From NCBI RefSeq assembly GCF_964355755.1, contig NC_092676.1, positions 19,388,288 through 19,452,287 of the forward strand: a stretch of DNA of 64,000 bases, written 5' to 3'. The notes beneath the pieces were generated by a model. That model was not told the DNA's origin. It ran no database searches and saw nothing but the letters and a program-made list of their open reading frames with translations. This document shows, one piece after another, positions 1 to 12,928 of the stretch. The translations under genes and the position numbers were made by a program. Position 1 is the first letter of the stretch. Every line of letters starts with the position of its first letter. The stretch is from Antedon mediterranea (Eukaryota; Echinodermata; Crinoidea; Comatulida; Antedonidae).

Positions 1-98
1 TCACAGCCAAGAAGTCTTCAGAATAATAATCTTTTTGTGTGTAGTTTAATTCATTAAACATGTTGTTTAATTTCTTTCTTTTTTTTGTGTTTAAATAG

Positions 99-3000
99 GT
101 GCTACAACAGACTACGATTGGTCAGTCGCTTGACCTTCTAACCTCACCGATTGGCAATACTGACCTGACTAGGTTTACCGAAGAAAGGTGAGGCAATGAG
201 AAATTTGAGTAAAAGGTCATAGGCTATAGATAATTAGATACAGAAGAGAATTCAGAAGAAGGGTTGTTGTCTTGAGTTCAGAATTGTGTAAAGGGTTGGA
301 GCAGAATGTACAACTGCAAAACAAAACTTCTAAATTTCAATTATATGTATTTTCAATATTATGTAACTCAGTCCTACCCAATTTCCAGAAATATGTGTTG
401 GAAATTATACATTTACTGATAGCATAGAATTCAATATGTATAAAGAAAGTTTTTACAATATAGTTACAGCGCCCTCTATTTGCTGTAACAACCTTCTGAA
501 CTAAAATGTAACATATCAATACAAAAGAAATTAATAAACAACATGTGGATGCTTGCATCAATCGATAAATAAACAATCTACTCCTTTGACTTATACTGTA
601 CTTCATATTATGCTTCACTCTGAGCTTAGCACCAGGATGGCTCATGAAAAAGAATCTGTACTGTAGTATATGCATTACAATTTGAGTCATCTATTTATAA
701 TGTTAGTTCTTCCAGAAGTTCTACAATTTCTTTCTGGCTGTTTTATTGTTTTTATTTAGCTTTTTGCTTCTATTATTTTTAGCTCTATTGAGATCCAGTC
801 ACTGATATTCACAGCATTTGCCTTTGGATTTATATAAAGATATATATAATATAAAATTCCTTCACTTGCACTGGGCTAGTGTTTTCTGGCGGTTTTACCT
901 TATCGTTTTTTATTTTGTATCTCCATTGAGATCCAGCCACTGATACCCACAGCATTGTCATTTTTTCAGTAATTTGCCTTTGGATTTATAATATAAAATG
1001 TCAACATTTTTATTATTTTTGTTTATGTTAAATCTAGATATGATGCCATTGTAAAGTGGAAAACAGGTTTCTACTCATTCTATATGCCAGTGGCACTTGC
1101 ATTATATCTTGTAAGTACACTTTATTAAAAACTTCCGTTTGCCATCTGAGGTAGATTTTAGGAAGTGGCTAAATGTATAACGAAAAATTTGGTATAAATA
1201 CATTGGTTTATTAGGTTGGGATCTGTGATGAACCAACACACAACCAAGCCAAAGAAATTCTTTTGAAGATGGGCCACTTTTTTCAAGTTCAGGTAAAGAA
1301 CAAATTAAATTATTTATTATATATTTACCCATGTAGACTTCCATATACTCCCATTCAGGCTGTCTACACAGAATTCCATACTCCCATTCAGATTGTCCTC
1401 ATAGACTCTCATTCAGACTGTATACATAGACTTCCACATGCACGCATTCAGACTGTCTAAATATACTTCCATATACACTCATTCAGACACTCTACATAGC
1501 CATTTCCGTATATCTATTTAGACTGTCTACATATACTTCCATATACACCCATTCAGACTGTCTACATAGACTTCCATATACACCCATTCAGACTGTCTAC
1601 ATATACTTCCATATACATGCATTCAGACTGCCTACATAGACTTCCATATACACGCATTCAGACTGCCTATATAGATTTCCATATACACACATTCAGACTG
1701 TCTACATAGACTTCCATATACACGCATTCAGAATGTCTAAATAGATTTCCATATAATCTAATTCAGACTGCCAATATAGACTTCAATATACCATAGAGAT
1801 ATTATAGTTCACTATAATATCTCTATGCATATACACACATTCAAACTGTCTACATAGACTTCCATATCCACCCATTCAGACTGTCTACATATACTTCTAT
1901 ATACAGTACACGCATTCAGACTGTCTACATATACTTCTATATCCACCCATTCAGACTGTCTACATAGACTTCCATATCCACCCATTCAGACTGTCTACAT
2001 ATACTTCTATATCCACCCATTCAGACTGTCTACATAGACTTCCATATCCACCCATTCAGACTGTCTACATAGACTTCCATATCCACCCATTCAGCCTGTC
2101 TACATAGACATTTCAATATACCTATTTAGACGGTCTACATAGACTTCCATATACTCCCATTCAGACTGTCTACATAGACTTCCATATACATCCATTCAGA
2201 CTGTCTACATAGACTTCCATATCCCCCCATTCAGACTGTCTACATAGACTTCTATATACACCCATTCAGATTTTCTACATAGACTTCCATATACACCCAT
2301 TCAGACTGCCTATATAGATTTCCATATCCACCCATTCAGACTGTCTACATCGACTTCCATATACTCCCATTCAGACTGCCTATATAGATTTCCATATCCA
2401 CCCATTCAGACTGTCTACATCGACTTCCATATACACCCATTCAGACTGCCTATATAGATTTCCATATCCACCCATTCAGACTGTCTACATCGACTTCCAT
2501 ATCCACCCATTCAGACTGCCTATGTAGACTTCCATACACCCATTCAAACTGCCTACGTCAACTTCTATATCCACCCATTCAGCCTGTCTACATAGACTTC
2601 CATATACACCCATTCAGACTGCCTATGTAGACTTCCATACACCCATTCAAACTGCCTACGTCAACTTCTATATCCACCCATTCAGCCTGTCTACATAGAC
2701 TTCCATATACACCCATTCAGACTGCCTATGTAGACTTCCATACACCCATTCAAACTGCCTACGTCAACTTCCATATCCACCCATTCAGACTGTCTACATA
2801 GACTTCCATATACACCCATTCAGACTGCCTATGTAGACTTCCATACACCCATTCAAACTGCCTACGTCAACTTCTATATCCACCCATTCAGACTGTCTAC
2901 ATAGACTTCCATATACACCCATTCAGACTGCCTATGTAGACTTCCATACACCCATTCAAACTGCCTACGTCAACTTCTATATCCACCCATTCAGCCTGTC

Positions 3001-6000
3001 TACATAGACATTTCCATATACCTATTTAGACTGTCTACATAGACTTCCATATACTCCCATTCAGACTGCCTATGTAGACTTCCATACACCCATTCAAACT
3101 GCCTACGTCAACTTCCATATCCACCCATTCAGACTGTCTACATAGACTTCCATATACACCCATTCAGACTGCCTACATAGACTTCCATATCCACCCATTC
3201 AGACTGTCTACATAGACTTCCATATACACCCATTCAGACTGCCTATGTAGACTTCCATACACCCATTCAAACTGCCTACGTCAACTTCTATATCCACCCA
3301 TTCAGACTGTCTACATAGACTTCCATATCCACCCATTCAGACTGTCTACATAGACTTCCATATCCACCCATTCAGACTGTCTACATAGACTTCCATATAC
3401 ACCCATTCAGACTGCCTATGTAGACTTCCATACACCCATTCAAACTGCCTACGTCAACTTCCATATCCACCCATTCAGACTGTCTACATAGACTTCCATA
3501 TCCACCCATTCAGACTGTCTACATAGACTTCCATATCCACCCATTCAGACTGTCTACATAGACTTCCATATACACCCATTCAGACTGCCTATGTAGACTT
3601 CCATACACCCATTCAAACTGCCTACGTCAACTTCTATATCCACCCATTCAGACTGTCTACATAGACTTCCATATACACCCATTCAGCCTGTCTACATAGA
3701 CTTCCATACACCCATTCAAACTGCCTACGTCAACTTCTATATCCACCCATTCAGCCTGTCTACATAGACATTTCCATATACCTATTTAGACTGTCTACAT
3801 AGACTTCCATATACTCCCATTCAGACTGCCTATGTAGACATCCATACACCCATTCAAACTGCCTACGTCAACTTCTATATCCACCCATTCAGCCTGTCTA
3901 CATAGACATTTCCATATACCTATTTAGACTGTCTACATAGACTTCCATATACTCCCATTCAGACTGTCTACATAGACTTCCATACACCCATTCAAACTGC
4001 CTACGTCAACTTCTATATCCACCCATTCAGCCTGTCTACATAGACATTTCCATATACCTATTTAGACTGTCTACATAGACTTCCATATACATCCATTCAG
4101 ACTGTCTACATAAACTATATACACCTATTCAGACTGTCTACATTAGACTTCTATATACTGTACACCTATTTAGACTGTCTACATAGACTTCCATATACAC
4201 GCATTCAGACTGTCTACATAGACTTCCATATACTCCCATTCAGACTGTCTACATAGACATCCATACACCCATTCAAACTGCCTACGTCAACTTCTATATC
4301 CACCTATTCAGCCTGTCTACATAGACATTTCCATATACCTATTTAGACTGTCTACATAGACTTCCATATACATCCACTCAGACTGTCTACATCGACTTCC
4401 ATATACTCCCATTCAGACTGCCTATGTAGACATCCATACACCCATTCAAACTGCCTACGTCAACTTCTATATCCACCTATTCAGCCTGTCTACATAGACA
4501 TTTCCATATACCTATTTAGACTGTCTACATAGACTTCCATATACATCCACTCAGACTGTCTACATAAACTATATACTGTACACCTATTCAGACTGCCTAC
4601 ATAGACTTCTATATACTGTACACCTATTTAGACTGTCTACACAGACTTCCATATACACGCATTCAGACTGCCTACATACTGTAGACTTCCATATACACTC
4701 ATTCAGACACTCTACATAGACATTTCCATATATATCTTCTATATAGACTGTCTACATAGACTTCCATATACACTCATTCAGACACTCTACATAGACATTT
4801 CCGTATATATCTTCTATATAGACTGTCTACATAGACTTCCATATATACCCATTCAGACTGCCTACATAGACTTCCATATACAGTACACGCATTCAGACTG
4901 TCTATAGACTTCCATATACACACATTCAGAATGTCTATATAGACTTCCATATACACCCATTCAGAATGTCTAAATAGACTTGCATACACCCATTCAAGGC
5001 CTCTGCTAAATTTTGAAACACTGTGTAGTAATATTGAAATGTAGGTAAAGCAATTTGTATTTAGTATAAACACTTTCTATATCACTAGCTACTTTCACTT
5101 AAAACAGATAAACAATCTGCAACAGCCAGACCTTGAAATGATTTTTGTAAAGTGCATTTGGGAATGTCTTCATCATTTGTTTGTAAATTGACAGATTAAG
5201 TTTCATAATATTAAAAAAGTGGAAGCATTTAGTAATCAACAATGTACTTAAAGTTGTGTTTCTGGAAAATATAAAAAAACGATGAAAATTATCTTTCACT
5301 AGTACAAATTAAAAGCAAAGTACACTTAACTATGATTTTAGATCTGTGTCAAACCATTAACAATCTGACTATGTAATGCTCTGCATAGGAGTAGTGCATT
5401 ACAAAAAGTATTTTAAAACAATTATCGTCATTCCAGATGTTGGGTTTGCCATTATTACTCCTAAAGTTTTCTAGAACAAAGGTTACCAACTACAGTAATT
5501 TATATGCAGGGCTTAGTAACAAGTAGAAGAGAGGTCTAAAGTGTTTTTTCTTTTAAACCCCAATCGCTGTTTTTGGTAAAACTTTCAGAATAACACCAGT
5601 TTGTTTTATAAAAAAAGTGCAGTGAAAAAAGCTTAAATATATATTGTCCCCCAAAATATATAATATAATCAAACTTTGAATTAATAGGCCATTTTGTAGT
5701 TTGAATAAAGTTATTTACTTTCACTACAAAAATGATGATTTTGCTTATAATAAGACAAAGTAATAGTTACATTTAATCAGAAACCCATTCACTTCCAGAA
5801 ACGATAGGCTTCTCATTCTCATTAACTACTTTTTTCTTAAAATTCCGTTTTTATTAATCCATTTAAAAGTGAATAACTATTATGTGACGTTAAAATTGCC
5901 TATTCAACAAAAAATTGTTTGCAAAATTATTTTTTCAGGAGGATAATATTTCTTATCAAATCTCTGGAAAACTAATTATACTACTTTAACTGAGCCGGAG

Positions 6001-7903
6001 AGTTCATTGTGGACAGCATAGCCCAGTGACCTTTACCGGGAGTCACTGGAACACAAAACGCCAACTCGTCTTTCTAGTTTTACCGTTTAGTTCAGAAATT
6101 AAAGTGCAAATAGTAATACTTTAAAATGTACCATAGTCTTATTTTTATTCTAGCATGTTTGGGACTATGGTAGATAATAAAATCATTAATAAATGTAAAT
6201 CAGTTATTATTATATTTTGTTGAGACATTTTTGATTATGTGACATAAATTGTATGAACTTTCGACTTTCTAGGTCTTTTGGACATTTGGGTTTATGTTTT
6301 GTTTTTAAGGTATATGCATTAAATAAAAGAGAAATTCATAAATCTCAAATTTCTGACACCAACTGTGGCCTCAAAGGTGGTGTGCCTTGGGGGTGGTATA
6401 AACGTTCTATAGTGGGGTTAAAGTTTCATCCAAAAAGAATGGATGACACACATGTAGTGTCAGTTTTTGACAGTTAATTACAAAAATGATTGATACAGGT
6501 GATATACTAGCAAAAGGGTAGAAAGGTGTTAAGAAATGTGTTTATACTTCTGTAGTGTTATTAGCAGCAGTAATGTAACTTAACCCATTCAAAGATGTAG
6601 GTAGGGAAGTGTTGGGGGTGGGTGTCAAACGTTATAGTGGGGGTGGGTTTCAAAAGTGGTGGTTTTTTTATTGTTGTTTTGTACTAAGTTTTGTATAAAT
6701 GTCATCAAGACAGTATAATCATTATTTTGCAACAGAAAAGAAAAGTATTAAGTTTAAAAAATAATATTTGAAATAACAATTTTGACTTAAATTGTTTTTA
6801 ATTGTTTTGATAGGACGACTATCTAGACTGTTATGGTGAGCCAGAAACAATTGGTAAAGTAGGAACAGATATAGAAGAAAACAAGTGCAGTTGGCTCATA
6901 GTGCAGGCTTTGAAATTGGCCAATGAGGATCAAAGAAAAGCCTTACAGGTATTTGATTCATTTAAGTTAATTATGAATAGGAGGTAAAAGTATTACCTAT
7001 ATATGTCAAGGAAAAGTATTAACAAAAGCACTCGAGATGTGTAAGCCACAAATGAGGAGGGTTTTGGCATCACGTCCCCCAAACACAACCCCTCGCTCTT
7101 CCTCCTCCTCAAAAGGCATTTGAAAGGTTTTCATCCATCTGGATTCATTGCATTGCACAGAAAGGGCCTTGTCTTTTGAGATGTGGGAGTTCGAACACAC
7201 ATCTAACAAATAAAATGCCCCTGAGGTGTTCCATTTTTCAACACATTCTATACAAATAATTTGTTGAAACATTTCCAAAAGAAAAGGAGGATATCAACTA
7301 AATGTGTGTTGAAAAGCAGTATATTTGAGAGTGCTTTCTTCCTATCCCATGATACACCATGGATAAAAATTAGATGGTGCAAATTAACATTTTATATTTT
7401 TTAAATGTTAGTATGTCATACGCATTCAACAGCGAGTAATTACCAATAACCAATTACAGGATGGGTAAACTATTTTATAATTGATCGTGCTTATAGACTA
7501 AGTCTCATTTTGAGGCTGTGGAGTTGAAAGAATCGTGAGTTACAACCCTGGCACTAGGTCAGAATTGAACCCTGAACCTTGGAAATGGAAGGCAGGCATG
7601 CTAACCACCAAACTACAGCTCTGCTATTAACATCTTTTAATTAAGGTCGGAGTATAAAAACGTGCCGAATGAACCATTTATAGTGGACATTTTCTTTTTC
7701 AGACCAACTATGGGTTGGATGATCCTAAAAAGGTTGCCATCGTTAAAACTATTTATCATGAATTACAACTTGAATCCATTTATAAGAAATTTGAGCTAGA
7801 AAGTTATGAGGACATTCAGCGTGAAATAGATAATATGAAAAGTGATCTACCAAAACAGCTGTTTCTCGAATATGCTACAAGAATCTTTCAGCGAGAAAAA
7901 TAA
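99..7903 (+). CDS. FDPS: Farnesyl diphosphate synthase, 3' part (5 exons, 5' end outside window)
   Basis: Isoprenoid-pathway prenyltransferase that joins isopentenyl diphosphate to DMAPP and GPP to make FPP. Exons read at 99-187, 1038-1110, 1215-1292, 6814-6948 and 7703-7903 (stop TAA 7901-7903); all have AG/GT borders and the phases fit, with an Arg codon split over the first intron. About 190 residues are visible of a family length near 350, so the N-terminal part with the first Asp-rich motif lies upstream of the window. Visible family marks are [10 protein letters not shown], the substrate-binding [10 protein letters not shown] (vertebrate KTAFYSFYLP), the second Asp-rich motif [10 protein letters not shown] opening exon 4, and IGTDI-like [12 protein letters not shown]. 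The C terminus is FQREK rather than the more basic vertebrate KRRK end. No frameshift or stop is seen. The intron 1293-6813 is swollen by a minisatellite. Confidence 0.93.
1333..4996. repeat. Large 36-bp minisatellite in FDPS intron
   Basis: About 3.66 kb of tandem units near 35-36 bp, on the order of 100 copies, starting only about 40 bp after the donor of the 1215-1292 exon. A typical unit is CATTCAGACTGTCTACATAG followed by ACTTCCATATCCACC. From about 2.5 to 4.0 kb three unit variants (TCTACATAG, CCTATGTAG and CCTACGTCA types) recur together as a higher-order repeat near 105 bp. Because 36 is divisible by three, the minus strand shows periodic open frames (repeats of VYMEVYVDS); these are not taken as genes. 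Confidence 0.95.
1792..1827. repeat. Perfect 17-bp palindrome inside the minisatellite
   Basis: CATAGAGATATTATAGT (1792-1808), a 2-base spacer, and its exact reverse complement (1811-1827) sit between two minisatellite half-units. This sequence is not part of the 36-bp unit, so it appears to be an insertion or a template-switch product. Confidence 0.85.
5643..5955. repeat. Copy of the TGTATTGTCCC repeat family (degenerate)
   Basis: Starts near TTGTCCCCCAAAATATATA and ends near TTTTTTCAGGAGGATAATAT. It shares internal blocks (GGCCATTTTGTAGTTTGAATAAAG, in two parts; GTGAATAACTATTATGTGAC) with the copies near 10.3, 32.3, 47 and 55.5 kb. It lies in the last large FDPS intron and has no coding capacity. 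Confidence 0.6.
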
Positions 7904-8191
7904 TTTGTTTTTCAGTGTGAAACATAATAATTGAAAGACTTTGCATGTCAATCACTCTGTAAGTTCTGTTTTACACTGATGATTGTAAAGTGTAAAAACA
8001 AGAGATACAGGTCTTCCATCAATTACAGTACCATCCATAATTACCTGTATCGAATGAAGGTACAGCCAGGTCTTTCTGTATGGTGTATTTTCAAACCCGT
8101 ATCCAGGAAATTCCTAGAATTCGAATGAACTCAATTTTTCAAAATAGAGGTTAGCAGCTGAATGACCCTAGATCTTGATCAATGCTACGTT

Positions 8192-8347
8192 AAGCTCAGT
8201 CTACACTATCAAACTTTATGTGACATGTGATGTGCCCATAGGAACATGATGATGTCACATCACTACCATATTTAAGCATATGACTACCATATTTGAGCAC
8301 ATCGCACTTTTTTTCGTCAAACTAATTAGATAGTGTAGACAAAGCTA
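8192..8347. mobile_element. TCTACACTATCAAAC inverted-repeat MITE, copy 1
   Basis: Nearly self-complementary element of about 150 bp. The left end is AAGCTCAGTCTACACTATCA and the right end is its complement TAGATAGTGTAGACAAAGCT. The core carries GTGATGTGCCCATAGGAACA and a TGATGTCACATCACTACCAT block. It is non-coding and one of seven copies in this window. Confidence 0.8.
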
Positions 8348-9730
8348 ACTTAGAAGGAAAATTTCATCTTCTAAGCCTAAAACAATTTAAATACATCATG
8401 ATTGGTCGATCGTTCAATTCCATTCCATAATGCTTGTATGCGCTCGTACTTATCGCATTTTGGGGGAAAGGATAACGATAAATCGAAAAAAGTGTCCATA
8501 ACCAAGGTAGGCCTACAATTGAATTATTCTGTTCAATCTACGAGTATACACATCAATCCAATCATAGGCCTATTATTTTGTGTCTAACTGCCAACAACGA
8601 ATTGAAGAGCACGTTTTTAATCATGTCATTTTAACTTAGGCTTATTTAGCTTAAGTTTTCAAACATTATTTTTATATTTCTATATTGCCCCTTCCATGGA
8701 ACAACAAGGTGTTATACAGTTTACTATAAACATACACTAATTGGCTTTAATATATGTTTTATATTGCCCCTTCCATTGAACAACAAGGTGTTATACCATG
8801 GAGTAAAGAATAACTCCATGGTTATACACTTTACTATAAACATACACGAATTGGCATATATCCATCTGGCGCGCAGTGTTACAGATGTTGTAAAGCGATT
8901 AATTCTGTCAATTAATAAGTGAAAGGAATTTGTTTTTATAATTACATTTAACTGTTACTCAGATTTTGCAAAACAAACATGACATGTTGTTACCTAACAA
9001 ACATCTGCAAGCCATATTTATGTTATGTATGTATAAATAGCCCGAGGAATTTAATTCCGTAGATTTACGATTTCACATTTTAAATATTGGATGATGTTCA
9101 ACGCTTTATTTTCTTCAATATAAGCAACAAGTTTATTATATGGTAATCGTTCCATCACGTAGGGTGTTAAAGACTATTTAATTGAACGGCTTTTGGCCTT
9201 AATGCAAGTCTCCTTGGTCCTCTATATTCTTTGCTTTGTAAGTGGTATACATGTGTAGACCAAAAATTCCCCTGGCTCAGTTTGATCGACTTTGACATTC
9301 TTTTTACCGTGTATATATCATTTCCTTTTAAGTATAATCAAATTTAAGTTTTCTCTTTTCGCCGTTTTAAATTTATAAAAGTATTGCGTCTGGAATTCTT
9401 GCTAAAGATAGACGTATCAATATTATATGATATATGCATTATACATATTGTAATTAAAAAATAAACAGTGCTAAATTTGTATTTGGTTGTTTTAAGTTAT
9501 TTCTAAAATAAAGTTATAACATTAATCTGTTTGCCATATATAGGCTTTCTAAATATAACTAGAAAAGCCTTCTGACCGTATAAATATCTTTTTCTCAAGC
9601 TATCATATTCGTTTTCAACACCCATTTAAACTTAAAAATACTCATTACACAAGTTTCCATTGTGATAGAAATTAATGAATGAATTACTGTTAGGAGAGTT
9701 GTATTGAGTTTTATCGTGTACTTTGGCCTA

Positions 9731-9886
9731 AAGCTCTGTCTACACTATCAAACTTTATGTGACAAAAAAATGTGGACATGTCATATCATTACCATATTTG
9801 AGAATACCATAACCATATTTGAGAATACCATTACCATATTTGAGCACATCACACTTTTTTGTCAAACTAGTTTAATAGTGTAGCAA
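9731..9886. mobile_element. TCTACACTATCAAAC MITE, copy 2
   Basis: Left end AAGCTCTGTCTACACTATCA; right end AGTTTAATAGTGTAGCAAG. The inner block ACCATATTTGAGAATACC is duplicated compared with other copies. Confidence 0.75.
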
Positions 9887-10262
9887 GTTGTAATTTACAC
9901 CCGAATTTAGTCATAATTAATAAGCAAAACATTCGGCAATTTCCCCCACGGGATGGTACATCATATCACTAATGAGACCAATCGTGATTTTAATTTTTTT
10001 GTCGTGTAACGTGAATCCAAGGCGTTGTCGTTACAGGGTCAAAAGTGGGTCAGTGGTATCTGGTCATTTGTAAAACCAGTGCCGTGCCGGTGTCGAACTT
10101 GATTGGAATGTAACTGGTTGTTTTAAGCCGCCATGTCTGAACATTTTTGACAAGATTTCTCCACCGGTTTTACCAGGGAGGGGAAAAATATATTAATTTT
10201 CTCTCTGTTTTACTTGTTTGTTATGCACTTAGGCCTACTGTATTATTGTACCCGCGATGTAT

Positions 10263-10582
10263 TAAAGATGTATTGTCCCCCTGAAAAAAATAATTCTTTA
10301 AAAAAAATTTGTTGAATATTCCATTTTAATGTAACTTTGTAACACTTTGACCAACTTTTGGATCGAAAATAAATGTATTTACCTGAAAAATTTTAAGCAA
10401 AAATGGTCAAATTGGCTGTTTATTATTGTCATTTATTTTGTCATTTTATAAGTAAAAACATTATTTTTTTCGTTTTTTTTCTATGGAAGTGATTAACTTT
10501 ATTAAAACTACAAAATAACATATTCAAAGTATGATTTAATTAATCTTCATTTTTCATGTTTTGGGAGACAATACATCTTTAA
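10263..10582. mobile_element. TGTATTGTCCC terminal-inverted-repeat element
   Basis: Begins TAAAGATGTATTGTCCCCCT and ends GGGAGACAATACATCTTTA, so the termini are inverted copies of about 15 bp. It is AT-rich with no open frame. This is the best-delimited copy of a family also seen near 5.6, 32.3, 33.7, 37.5, 46.9, 55.4 and 61.3 kb. Confidence 0.75.
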
Positions 10583-11886
10583 ACTCATTTAGGCCTAAAC
10601 ATTTTCAAAAAACCTCTTTCATGTTTACAATGCTGAATTGCACCTATTTTGTGTTATAAAGTATAACAGTATACACTGTTATATACATGTATATGTTACT
10701 GTATAAACATATAAAATAGAAGAAATAACGAGACTCATCTTGTATTCCAATTAAAATATAGCTGGCCATTTTTTTCAAAGAACATATATTTTTTTTCTTA
10801 TACACACAATAAACTTTACCATAAACAAATTAACAAAATGTTATTATCTTAACTTTTATTATTTCATAAACATAAATATACATCGGTTATAAAAATGTGT
10901 AACTCTACAACCTGATATTTTAGAATCACTCGTATAAAATAGTTTGCTAGGCTATATGCAAGGACATTATTATTCGGGTCGTTAGCAGGAGATTTATTGG
11001 AAGATGCACCGTAGCTTTGTAACTACCTATAGTTAAAGCAATATATTATACAATGCCACTACCAAATAAAACTATTTATAAACAATTGTAAATTTGATAT
11101 CCTCCTGAGCTTTTAAAATTTGTCAATGCCAATAAATTAGGTAACAAGGAATTTAGCTACGGAAACCCCAGAATATATAGATAGCCTAGATGTTTAAACC
11201 ATTGCAATCAACTACAGGATGCTGAGCTCCGGAGATCAAAGGGGTTATCTGTGGATTCGACACGATCAGTTCAACGCCCCTTTAAAGGATATAAGAATGT
11301 ACTGTTATACGGTATATTTGTCGCATCCATACATACGATCAAAGGACTGTTACAAGTTCCTATCTTGGCAAGGCGAGCTCAGTGTCTTGTTAGATTGCCT
11401 AAATATATGCCCTAATAGTTTTATTTTGATAAGTTTAACAACGTAATGTTTACCTAGAAAAATTGCAATAAATTGAACCTGTCTTTTGGCCAATACTGTT
11501 AGCAAAATTGCGCTTACATTCTAATGCGTTTGAACTATTATATATAATGATACAAAATCTAATAAATACTTTTATTTAACCTATATTATTTACATAAATA
11601 AAATTATACACATGTTGAATTTTATCTTCTGTTGAAAGAAAGTAACTTTTGTTTTTTGTATTCTTCTAAAAAGAACACCTTCTAAAAAACACTAGGAGCA
11701 TATCATTAACTTATTCCAATTTAAAGAAAAACTCAAAAAGAGTTTGTTTTCAACGAAAACTTCGTTACTTTATTTTTTACTATGTATTTTTTTTTTCGTA
11801 TTTTAATAAATAAAATAAAGTAAATTTAATTATCAAAACAAAAGATTCGTGTTTACGGACTATCTTATAATGCTTAATTACTTGAG

Positions 11887-12022
11887 ACGCAACGCAATGA
11901 CGTAACGTTGCGACGAAAGTGATTAGACCAATAACAAACGATGGATTTATTCTAACTGTCGCTTGTCATTGGTCAACTCTTGATTGCAACGCGTCTACAT
12001 TTTTTTGCGTTGGGAACCAAGC
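11887..12022. repeat. GACGCAACGC inverted repeat, copy a
   Basis: The left arm GAGACGCAACGCAATGACG, with GACCAATAACAAACGATGGA inside it, is answered by a right arm reading in reverse ACCAATGACAAGCGACAGTT. Related blocks occur near 14.23-14.31, 21.27-21.35 and 40.36-40.51 kb (TTGCGTTGCGTCCT, CAATGACAAGCGACAATTTG). Probably a MITE family. Confidence 0.5.
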
Positions 12023-12574
12023 TTTATATCGACGATTATTGTTTACTACGTAATGTGGTAAAATTAGGGAAGAGTGAAATAATTCTTCTCTCGTAAAACA
12101 ACCAAACATTTTCAACATTTTGATTGATGACGTAATCATTTTTTTTTGTAATGATAGCGGTTGCACAGATGTAAACGTCATCACAATCGTATACCCGCTT
12201 TCCTCTCCCATTTGTCTCCTAACCGCAATTTACTGCGAATATTCCATATCTCGTGTTTTAATAAATTGGAAGTCCAGACAGCTAATAACAACCTGGAGTG
12301 AAGAAAATTGAAAATAATGTTTTCAATCAATTGATTTTAAAATAAATATTTAGATACAAGATAATCAACACTTTACTTTTTTTTACTTTTTACTAAACAT
12401 TAAAAAAACGAAAACTCCATTCTCTTCACAAGACACTCAACTACCTGTATATTTCAAAGTAAAATATAATGCAAACATTTCGATTTTTGTTAATTTCATT
12501 TTCCATCATCTAACTACAGTAGCAAAACACCTTCATGGCCCAACATAGTGACCTATTAATAGGAGTGTATACCC

Positions 12575-12747
12575 TAAGCTTATTTCCCACTAGGCGAATT
12601 TGTTCGCGCGAATCGAAAGCGTCTGCTCGTACACGTCACATGCGCATAGAGGCATTTGGAAGATGGAAACGTGACATGAATTCGCATGCGTATAAGCTGG
12701 AGCTTTCAATTCGTACGAGAAATCGCCTAGTGGAAATTAGGCTTTAA
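12575..12747. mobile_element. CCACTAGGCGA terminal-inverted-repeat MITE
   Basis: The left end TAAGCTTATTTCCCACTAGG is matched on the other strand by the right end AAAGCCTAATTTCCACTAGG; both arms continue with CGA and degenerate inner pairing. About 170 bp, GC-richer than its surroundings, non-coding. Confidence 0.7.
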
Positions 12748-12797
12748 TAATGGTTGGTTGTAGTGTTAAAACATAATGCCCCACGTTTCGTTTCACA

Positions 12798-12885
12798 AAA
12801 AAGTGTCCCTTTAAAAATGTGTCCCTTTAAAAAGAGTGTCCCTTTAAAAAGAGTGTCCCTTTAAAAAGAGTGTCCCCTAAATTGG
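12798..12885. repeat. Short tandem repeat GTGTCCCTTTAAAAA
   Basis: Four to five units of about 19-20 bp (AGTGTCCCTTTAAAAAG) ending in CCCCTAAATTGGGGG. No gene here. Confidence 0.85.
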
Positions 12886-12928
12886 GGGTGTTCCAAAGGA
12901 GGGCTTTACTGTAGCGGTACTTACCATA

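Larger units (their letters stand above)
7904..12928. other. FDPS 3' flank and intergenic region
   Basis: No gene is supported here. The start is presumably the FDPS 3' UTR; a possible poly(A) signal AATAAA lies at 9460-9465, but nothing ties it to the gene. The rest holds dispersed repeats listed separately (8192, 9731, 10263, 11887 and 12575) and a short direct duplication at 8680-8745 and 8757-8850 (TATTGCCCCTTCCATGGAAC type). Confidence 0.5.

Noticed and set aside
1333-4996. CRISPR array
   Set aside because: Units are continuous and variable with no unique spacers, and the sequence is animal nuclear DNA.
4774-5073. Minus-strand open frame with repeated VYMEVYVDS
   Set aside because: It lies in the 36-bp minisatellite; a 36-bp period automatically gives a 12-residue repeating frame. 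No start context or splice signals.
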